From: Candidatus Puniceispirillum marinum IMCC1322
GTDB lineage: Bacteria > Pseudomonadota > Alphaproteobacteria > Puniceispirillales > Puniceispirillaceae
NCBI RefSeq assembly: GCF_000024465.1
Contig: NC_014010.1
Span: 2,517,001 to 2,581,000 of the forward strand
Reading direction: 5' to 3'
Length of the DNA stretch: 64,000 bases
Positions 59,274 through 64,000 of the stretch are shown here, piece by piece. Position 1 is the first letter of the stretch. Each line of letters begins with the position of its first letter. The notes below the pieces were generated by a model. The model worked only from the letters and a program-made list of their open reading frames with translations. It was not told where the DNA came from and made no database searches. The translations under genes were made by a program, and so were the position numbers.

Positions 59274-60800
59274 CTAGGAAGCCATGACAAAATTGCCATG
59301 CAATCCTGGGGGCAGACCATAAGGTAATGTCACCACGGCCTGTGGGCCAGCGGCCAGATCATAGGCATCCAGCACTGCCAGCTTGGTTTGACTTTGTTGC
59401 ACGTCAAGGTGAAGCCCGATTAGCCATCCCTGCGTAACACCGTTTATCACCGGACGGTCTTGATCAGCTACAAAGATATGCTCTTCAAGCATGCAATCAG
59501 CACCATAATCATAGCGATCCACCTTGCCGGTTTCGAGGTTGACACCAAGCGCATAGCGGAACAACCCGGTTTCCATATCCAACCCGATAGACCAGCCATG
59601 CTGGCTTCGGTGACTGTTTGATGAAGGTGCCATGTGCGGAAATTCATTAGACATATTATGGATGCGCTCAATTTTACCATCATATATATTGGGCGACAGT
59701 GTTACGCGACTATGCTGTGGCCGCGTCGGTGATTGGCTATGATCCTTTTCATCATTATTCAGGTATAAATTAAAAACAATATCGGCATTTTTATAGTGAT
59801 ATAGATCCAGTTCAATCGTGCCATCGACGGTTTCGAACGCACCACCTATATGGAAATGAAAGGCGTTGGGAAGCTGATGCCGACGCACAACCGATAGATC
59901 ATTTTTATTGATAACCAGAATCTCCACAGGCCGGTTTTCATGCCATTCATGCGCATTCAGAAAGCTTGCATTATTCTTTGCCTTATCCAATTCCCATGTC
60001 AGTGGCGGTAGCATAAGAATGATTGATTTTTCAGTGATCGCAAAATCATGAATCATGCTGGTATTTGGCATATCCAACAGCTTGTATTTATGTAATTTGC
60101 CCTGGGGGTTGATGTGATACAGAATCATTTCCTGACTCCATTGCACTTGTCCGAAATTCCACAGACTGCCATCGTCGTCAATACGTGGGTGTGCTGAAAA
60201 CGGTGCCATAGCAAGATCATCATGCCAGACAAGTTTTGTCATGCTGTCCAGATTGTCTGGATCAACTTGCCATGCTGATCCAGCTTCCCACAACGCCATC
60301 AGACGATTGCCGTGATGCACAATATTCGTATTGGCGGTATTGGTTTCATCGGCTGATCGTGCTGGCGGTGAACCTGCCCATTTATGGCTGAAAGTCTCGA
60401 CAAAATAATCACCAGCCTTGCTTTCGGCATTGTATTTTTCGGTATGTACAAACTGACCTTGATGCTGCACGGTCTGACCATCAAAGCGAAACGCTTGGAT
60501 AAAGCCGTCACCATCAAAACTATGTGGATAAGTCCGCTTAAATCCCTGCCTTAAAGCGGGTCCATTTTTGTAATAGGTGCCACGTAAATTGTTTGGTAGC
60601 TTTCCTTCAATTTTTGGGGTTTGTGTTGCCAACTGGTCGGGCAGGCGGATGTGTAAGGCTTTTTCACGTTGTGATAATCCTGCAAATGCTGATGAAAGAC
60701 CATAATGCGATGTGGCAAAGGCAAAGCTGGCAGCACCAGCTAGTGTCAGCGCATCACGTCTTGAAAAGTCGTTTGCCTCAAAATTGTATTTAGCTGTCAT
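59274..60800 (-). CDS. Carotenoid oxygenase (RPE65/CCD family), Tat-exported
   Basis: 508 residues. The N-terminus contains a twin-arginine-like signal (FSRRDALTLAGAASFAFA), suggesting export of the folded, metal-loaded protein. The seven-bladed propeller family blocks are seen: LRGTYYKNGPALRQG, HSFDGDGFIQAF and four candidate iron ligands at about H204 (FSAHPRID), H251 (MIHDFAIT), H317 (FHFHIGGAFE) and H502 (GLHGNF). It likely cleaves a carotenoid or related double bond; the substrate is unknown. ATG 60800 follows AGGAG. The stop codon touches a 25-bp repeat. It is in a two-gene unit with the DUF2141 gene. Confidence 0.9.
   Translation of the reverse strand: MTAKYNFEANDFSRRDALTLAGAASFAFATSHYGLSSAFAGLSQREKALHIRLPDQLATQTPKIEGKLPNNLRGTYYKNGPALRQGFKRTYPHSFDGDGFIQAFRFDGQTVQHQGQFVHTEKYNAESKAGDYFVETFSHKWAGSPPARSADETNTANTNIVHHGNRLMALWEAGSAWQVDPDNLDSMTKLVWHDDLAMAPFSAHPRIDDDGSLWNFGQVQWSQEMILYHINPQGKLHKYKLLDMPNTSMIHDFAITEKSIILMLPPLTWELDKAKNNASFLNAHEWHENRPVEILVINKNDLSVVRRHQLPNAFHFHIGGAFETVDGTIELDLYHYKNADIVFNLYLNNDEKDHSQSPTRPQHSRVTLSPNIYDGKIERIHNMSNEFPHMAPSSNSHRSQHGWSIGLDMETGLFRYALGVNLETGKVDRYDYGADCMLEEHIFVADQDRPVINGVTQGWLIGLHLDVQQSQTKLAVLDAYDLAAGPQAVVTLPYGLPPGLHGNFVMAS
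59276..59300 (+). repeat. 25-bp direct repeat, left copy
   Basis: Begins AGGAAGCCATGAC and ends AATTGCCATG; identical at all 25 positions to 62250-62274, and flanking bases differ on both sides. It covers the last codons of the carotenoid oxygenase gene (minus strand) and starts 5 bp after the methyltransferase stop. With the right copy it brackets a 3-kb module. Confidence 0.95.
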
Positions 60801-60839
60801 GATATATCTCCTAAGGCGCATATTGAGTGCGGCTTAAAG

Positions 60840-61304
60840 TTAGTAAATCTTGATCGTGTGCCGGTTCCTCATGGTGTCTTTTTTGATAATGAATGCGGCA
60901 TCAGTGAATTCAGGGGGGCCAAACAGGCCACGCGCATCATTGGAAAAGCCATAGGGTTCGGTTGGCGCACCAATCAAATTCATATCTAGTTTCTGATTGT
61001 TGTTGATATCCAGAAACGCACTCACTGCGTAGGCGCCAGATGGAATATCCTTAATGGTAAACTTGGCCTTGCTATGGGGTATCATAGCCATTTTTTTATT
61101 GTAAATAGCTTTGCCACGGGGGAAACTGTTAGCCTCACTGGCTGGCTGGACTGAAATAAAAGCAACGCCGCTACTATTATTTTCGTTGATGACATGGATG
61201 GTAAGATCGGCGGCAGATGCATAGTGGGTTGCCAGCGCTACCATTGTGCTGGCGAGAAAAATCCGTATCAATAATCTTGTTCTAAAACGTAAATGCTGTT
61301 CCAT
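60840..61304 (-). CDS. DUF2141 secreted protein
   Basis: 154 residues. A signal peptide (MEQHLRFRTRLLIRIFLAST...) ends near THYASA. The beta-sandwich domain has the DUF2141 pattern GAYAVSAFLDINNNQKLD and GAPTEPYGFSNDARG. The DxNxNxxLD segment could bind calcium. The frame is open to 61445, but ATG 61304 has GGGGA five bases upstream. It lies 39 bp upstream of the carotenoid oxygenase gene on the same strand, so both are probably exported and co-expressed. Function is unknown. Confidence 0.85.
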   Translation of the reverse strand: MEQHLRFRTRLLIRIFLASTMVALATHYASAADLTIHVINENNSSGVAFISVQPASEANSFPRGKAIYNKKMAMIPHSKAKFTIKDIPSGAYAVSAFLDINNNQKLDMNLIGAPTEPYGFSNDARGLFGPPEFTDAAFIIKKDTMRNRHTIKIY

Positions 61305-61441
61305 ATATTTCCCCATAGTTTGTGACCATTTAGAATGTGGGTCATGTTTGGTTGCGATAAATGAATGGTAAGCACGCATTGTGGATGAATGAATGTTGGT
61401 TTCGTAAAGCGTGTCCTTTCTTTCGTGATTTACACAAAAAC

Positions 61442-61464
61442 GCATTTCACGTGTCGTGAAACGC
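61442..61464. promoter_or_regulatory. Palindromic candidate operator between the DUF2141 and LytTR genes
   Basis: GCATTTCAC and GTGAAACGC flank a 5-nt centre; TTTCAC/GTGAAA is a perfect 6-bp core. It lies 15 bp before the LytTR start codon and in the divergent promoter gap, a suitable site for autoregulation. Assigned from symmetry and position only. Confidence 0.45.
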
Positions 61465-61478
61465 AGGGAACTTGTAAT

Positions 61479-62261
61479 GTGGCTAAATTACATAGATATT
61501 TTAGAGTAGAAGATATCGTCGGGTCGGTTATGTTCGCCGCCATCCTGGCTGTTTCGCAGGCCTTTGGCGTTGGCAAGAATTTTCATTTCGTTGCGTCTTT
61601 TGCGATATGGGTCGTTGTGATATTTCCTGTTTGGATGCTTGTCGCATTACCCATTCGTTGGGTTCTGCAAGCGACCCAGCAATCCTATCTGGTAGGTTTG
61701 ATGCTGGCTATATCGACCGCACTTTTGGCGTCGATACCTCAAACGCTATATATTCAATTTTGTATTGGATTAACGCTCAATCAAACGATTGCTTTTGAAA
61801 CTACATTTATTCAGGTTTTAACTGTCTCGTTATCGATCACAATTTTAGTATATGTGCTAACGGGCAGTGCAGTGCGCATCGCGAGCTTAGATGAAGCCAA
61901 CAGAAACAAAGCATCAGACCTGTCAGAAAATAACTCAAGCGCGAAACTTTTGACGGATCAATTGCCGCCTGAAATAGGTATAAACATTACTTCAATACAT
62001 GCTGAGGATCATTATCTTCGCGTTGTTACCGACAAGGGTGAGGCGCTTATATTAATGCGATTACGCGATGCAATCGCAGCGATGAGTAAGGATGCTGGTA
62101 TGCAGACGCATCGCTCACATTGGGTTTCTGACGCGTCTAACCCCGAATTGGTCCGGCAAAATGGAAAACCGGCTCTGATGTTAGATGATGGGCGCACGGT
62201 TCCAGTCAGCCGTCATTATTTGCGCGCGGTTCGTGCGTCTTTATCAGCAAGGAAGCCATGA
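61479..62261 (+). CDS. Membrane-anchored LytTR-domain transcription regulator
   Basis: 260 residues. Four membrane helices (about 14-32, 36-58, 66-88 and 100-124) are followed by a linker and a C-terminal LytTR DNA-binding domain (about 165-257: INITSIHAEDHYLRVVTDKG, LILMRLRDAI, HRSHWVSD, LDDGRTVPVSRHYLRAVR). GTG 61479 with AGGGAA eight bases upstream is chosen over the upstream ATG at 61389. Such proteins may sense a membrane signal and control a neighbouring operon; divergence from the DUF2141/carotenoid-oxygenase pair suggests that target. The stop codon lies in the right 25-bp repeat. Confidence 0.85.
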   Translation: MAKLHRYFRVEDIVGSVMFAAILAVSQAFGVGKNFHFVASFAIWVVVIFPVWMLVALPIRWVLQATQQSYLVGLMLAISTALLASIPQTLYIQFCIGLTLNQTIAFETTFIQVLTVSLSITILVYVLTGSAVRIASLDEANRNKASDLSENNSSAKLLTDQLPPEIGINITSIHAEDHYLRVVTDKGEALILMRLRDAIAAMSKDAGMQTHRSHWVSDASNPELVRQNGKPALMLDDGRTVPVSRHYLRAVRASLSARKP

Positions 62262-62274
62262 CAAAATTGCCATG
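62250..62274 (+). repeat. 25-bp direct repeat, right copy
   Basis: Identical to 59276-59300. Here it spans the last codons and the stop of the LytTR gene. The distance between copies is 2,974 bp. Confidence 0.95.
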
Positions 62275-62330
62275 ACCCTTGAATGTGCGGACACTCTTCC
62301 CACTTCATATGAATACAAATATAAAATAGC

Positions 62331-62354
62331 AGATGGCTGGCGCGCCAGCCATCT
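62331..62354. repeat. Perfect 24-bp palindrome upstream of the rhodanese gene
   Basis: AGATGGCTGGCG followed directly by its reverse complement CGCCAGCCATCT, with no loop. It lies 18 bp before the rhodanese ATG. No T tract follows, so an operator or a cruciform/hairpin controlling the next gene is more likely than a terminator. Confidence 0.7.
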
Positions 62355-62371
62355 TGATCAAGGGGTTTAAA

Positions 62372-62746
62372 ATGAAACGTGCACAAGATTATCTTGCCGA
62401 AGCCAACGCAGTTGTTCCAAAAATCACACCCGAAGACGGTATCGCCAAACATGAAGCGGGCAATAGCTTGTTTATTGATGTGCGGGCCAGTACGGCAATT
62501 GATGACAGCGGCACGATCGCGGGCGCTGTTCGGATTGACCGTGGCTTTATCGAATTTGCTGCTGATGATTCGACACCGTACCATAATCCGGCTCTGACCA
62601 AAGATGCCGATATCATCTTGGTTTGCGCTGCCGGTGGCCAGGCCGCGCTGGCAGGCAAAACATTAAAAGATATGGGTTATGAAAATGTTGCCAATGTTGG
62701 CGGCATTGGGGATTGGATTGCTGCTGGCGGTAAAACCGAAGCTTAA
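62372..62746 (+). CDS. Rhodanese-domain protein
   Basis: 124 residues, single rhodanese fold: FIDVRAST (residues 34-41), GAVRIDRGFIEF, and the active-site loop VCAAGGQAALAG with Cys85. No signal peptide, so cytoplasmic. It probably carries persulfide sulfur; the partner is unknown. ATG 62372 has AAGGGG eight bases upstream. The TPR gene follows after 17 bp. Confidence 0.9.
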   Translation: MKRAQDYLAEANAVVPKITPEDGIAKHEAGNSLFIDVRASTAIDDSGTIAGAVRIDRGFIEFAADDSTPYHNPALTKDADIILVCAAGGQAALAGKTLKDMGYENVANVGGIGDWIAAGGKTEA

Positions 62747-62763
62747 CCACAGGTGAGGTGGCT

Positions 62764-63300
62764 ATGAATATTAAGACAAACGCCGAAGGGCAGATTTTTC
62801 ACACCCTGCTTATGCGGGTCTTTATGGCTGGTGCATTGGCTATTCTGATAGCATCTGCAAGCACAATGAGCTTTGCGGCAGGCAGTGACTCAGGATCGTC
62901 AGATTCGAGTGGCTACAGCACCGCAGGCACCAATAATAGCAAGGAATTACGTGAAGCTATTAAGCTTATAAACCGTAATCTGTTCGAAGCCGCATTGGTG
63001 CCGCTTGCCCTTGAAACAATGCAGAATCCGAAAAACGCTGATGCGTGGAATTACACGGGCTTTGCTTTGCGCAAAAGTGGCCGCTATGACGAGTCAATGG
63101 CCGCCTATGACAAGGCGTTGGCGCTTGACCCTGAACATGAAGGCGCGCTGGAATATCAAGGCGAGCTTTTCCTGACGTTAAAACAACCTGACAAGGCCAA
63201 GGAAAATCTTGCCAAGCTGAAACAGCAATGTTCGTTTAACTGCAAGGAACGCGACGATCTGATGCGGGCAATCAACGCCTATAACGCCGCGAATAAATAA
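62764..63300 (+). CDS. Secreted TPR-repeat protein
   Basis: 178 residues: signal peptide of about 39 residues ending STMSFAAG, a Ser/Gly-rich linker, then TPR repeats (NPKNADAWNYTGFALRKSGR, YDESMAAYDKALALDPEHEG, EYQGELFLTLKQPDKAKENL). Two cysteines near the end (CSFNC) could form a disulfide. ATG 62764 follows GAGG. Likely a periplasmic scaffold; co-transcribed with the rhodanese gene and closed by a terminator at 63314. Confidence 0.8.
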   Translation: MNIKTNAEGQIFHTLLMRVFMAGALAILIASASTMSFAAGSDSGSSDSSGYSTAGTNNSKELREAIKLINRNLFEAALVPLALETMQNPKNADAWNYTGFALRKSGRYDESMAAYDKALALDPEHEGALEYQGELFLTLKQPDKAKENLAKLKQQCSFNCKERDDLMRAINAYNAANK

Positions 63301-63313
63301 ATCTGGACAAAAT

Positions 63314-63335
63314 AAAGGGGGATAAATCCCCCTTT
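63314..63335. terminator. Bidirectional rho-independent terminator
   Basis: AAAGGGGG and CCCCCTTT form an 8-bp perfect stem around ATAAAT. It ends the rhodanese-TPR unit and, in the other direction, the small-ORF transcript from 63737. Confidence 0.85.
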
Positions 63336-63345
63336 ACGTGATTGG

Positions 63346-63437
63346 CTATCGAAATAACCTGTATTCAAATTGTTAAGTTAACCGCGACGCGAGAGGCTGC
63401 TCTCACATCCAGAATACCCAACCAGGTTATTTGATAG
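63346..63437 (-). other. Long-range stem-loop overlapping a 26-codon ORF
   Basis: CTATCGAAATAACCTG (63346-63361) pairs with CAGGTTATTTGATAG (63423-63437) with one bulged base. Inside it GTATTC/GAATAC (63361-63366/63412-63417) and GAGAG/CTCTC (63391-63395/63400-63404) give further stems. On the minus strand the outer stem covers codons 8-12 of the small ORF. It may be a structured leader or a small RNA. Confidence 0.45.
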
Positions 63438-63458
63438 ATTCCGAATATCACTAGACAT
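63378..63458 (-). CDS. Candidate 26-residue peptide gene with an extreme Shine-Dalgarno site
   Basis: An ATG ORF reading MSSDIRNLSNNLVGYSG and ending CESSLSRRG. On the minus strand its start is preceded by AAGGAGGTGATC (63461-63472), which matches nearly the full anti-Shine-Dalgarno complement, with ideal spacing. It is contained in a stem-loop and followed 43 bp later by a terminator. A peptide with one Cys, Gly-rich turns and a basic end could be a signal or precursor peptide, or a leader whose translation controls RNA folding. I recognise no family. Confidence 0.45.
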   Translation of the reverse strand: MSSDIRNLSNNLVGYSGCESSLSRRG

Positions 63459-63566
63459 TAGATCACCTCCTTTTCATGTTGTTACTGTTATCAAATACCC
63501 TAGCGGGTAAATTCAGGCTTGTCACTAACCGCATGATCCTGTCTGCGTAAAACTATTGGTCGCAGG

Positions 63567-63737
63567 TCAACTGCCCAGAAACGATTTTGACATATCCATA
63601 ATCATGGTCATTTTGTCAGCCAGAAAATGGCTGATATCTTGACTTGCACTAACCGCATGTTTAAACCCCGCATCGCTGATGGCCACGACATTATCGGTAA
63701 AGCTTGTCCATAATTCCACGAGTGATATATCATCCAT
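63567..63737 (-). CDS. Candidate 56-residue protein
   Basis: An ATG ORF with AAGGA upstream, reading MDDISLVELWTSFTDNVVAI and continuing as amphipathic helix rich in Met, Ser and Asp, ending MSKSFLGS. No signal or membrane segment. It is divergent from the redoxin-like gene and 108 bp upstream of the 26-codon ORF on the same strand, so both may share a transcript ending at 63314. The helical pattern loosely recalls phasin-like or small regulatory proteins, but no assignment is made. Confidence 0.5.
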   Translation of the reverse strand: MDDISLVELWTSFTDNVVAISDAGFKHAVSASQDISHFLADKMTMIMDMSKSFLGS

Positions 63738-63834
63738 CTTTGATCCTTCAATTTACTTTTGCCAAATGGTCACCTTGTGGCAGTCGAGAGTGTCATTATA
63801 TAAGCGTTAATGAATTTAATGTTGAGAGATCAGA

Positions 63835-64000
63835 ATGTTTGAACCTGCGTCACATATAGCCTTTGTAGCACCATCCAAATCGGTATCTATCTGGGCTATT
63901 ATTCTGCTGTTTGTAACATTTGTAACGGAGCCTCTGATGCCTGCACATGCCAAGAACGCCCATGATATTTCGTTCGAAAATATCGAAGGGGGCACGCTTG
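63835..64000 (+). CDS. Exported redoxin, probably glutathione-peroxidase-like (3' end outside window)
   Basis: The visible 55 residues comprise an N-terminal stretch, a membrane/signal segment (SIWAIILLFVTFVTEPLMPAHA) and the start of a mature domain AHDISFENIEGGTL. The phrase F-x-N-I-(E/D)-G-G-x-L at a mature N-terminus is usual just before the catalytic strand of glutathione peroxidases, so that family is the best guess; the Cys-containing motif is beyond the window. ATG 63835 follows GAGA. Confidence 0.5.
   Translation, partial: MFEPASHIAFVAPSKSVSIWAIILLFVTFVTEPLMPAHAKNAHDISFENIEGGTL

Noticed and set aside
62272-62370. 32-codon plus-strand ORF between the right 25-bp repeat and the rhodanese gene
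   Set aside because: Start codon lies in the repeat with no ribosome site; it may be a remnant of a gene cut by the module but cannot be supported.

Overview
The window is a gene-dense stretch of an alphaproteobacterial chromosome of roughly 50% GC. The best evidence is gene order. It carries tilS-ftsH-folP-glmM, serC-serA-purA, uvrD-prmA-aminopeptidase P, and an unbroken division and cell-wall (dcw) cluster running mraZ-rsmH-ftsL-ftsI-murE-murF-mraY-murD-ftsW-murG-murC-murB-ddl-ftsQ-ftsA-ftsZ, then lpxC-bamD-recN-ligA. MurE carries the meso-diaminopimelate motif and LPS/outer-membrane genes (lpxC, bamD, mlaA, mlaC) are present, so this is a Gram-negative cell. A marine SAR116-like bacterium would fit, but that placement is inference.

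Layout. 1-9929 (+): end of tilS, ftsH, folP, glmM, serC, serA, purA. 9930-12840: a small accessory region with a PemK/MazF-type toxin gene enclosed by two copies of the purA 3' end, a pentapeptide-repeat membrane protein broken by a one-base frameshift, and a small membrane protein. 12866-19104: rpoH, rluD, a DUF6476-like protein, ettA, mlaC and mlaA. 19317-24234 (+): uvrD-prmA-pepP. 24229-48848 (-): ligA to mraZ, about 24 kb of almost continuously overlapping genes for DNA repair, envelope assembly, peptidoglycan synthesis and division. The mraZ promoter region holds a phased array of TGGG boxes. 49338-52191 (+): an orphan phage tail-fibre gene, its small companion and an AT-rich FkbM methyltransferase, lying between mraZ and rnpB. 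52282-58185: rnpB, uup, a DjlA-like protein, TusA, plsC, DUF2237 and small proteins. 58317-64000: a homocysteine S-methyltransferase; a 3-kb module (carotenoid oxygenase, DUF2141 protein, LytTR regulator) bracketed by perfect 25-bp direct repeats; a rhodanese; a TPR protein; two unlisted small ORFs; and the start of a probable glutathione-peroxidase-like gene.

The points most worth following are these. (1) A 48-codon ORF exactly fills the ftsA-ftsZ gap, with its own Shine-Dalgarno site and an ATGA overlap with ftsZ. (2) Two gene modules (the PemK cassette and the carotenoid-oxygenase/LytTR module) are each bracketed by direct repeats that include gene 3' ends. (3) Several very short ORFs with excellent ribosome binding sites end at terminators or hairpins. 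(4) A tail-fibre pair has no other phage genes around it. No tRNA, CRISPR array, complete insertion sequence or rRNA operon was seen.
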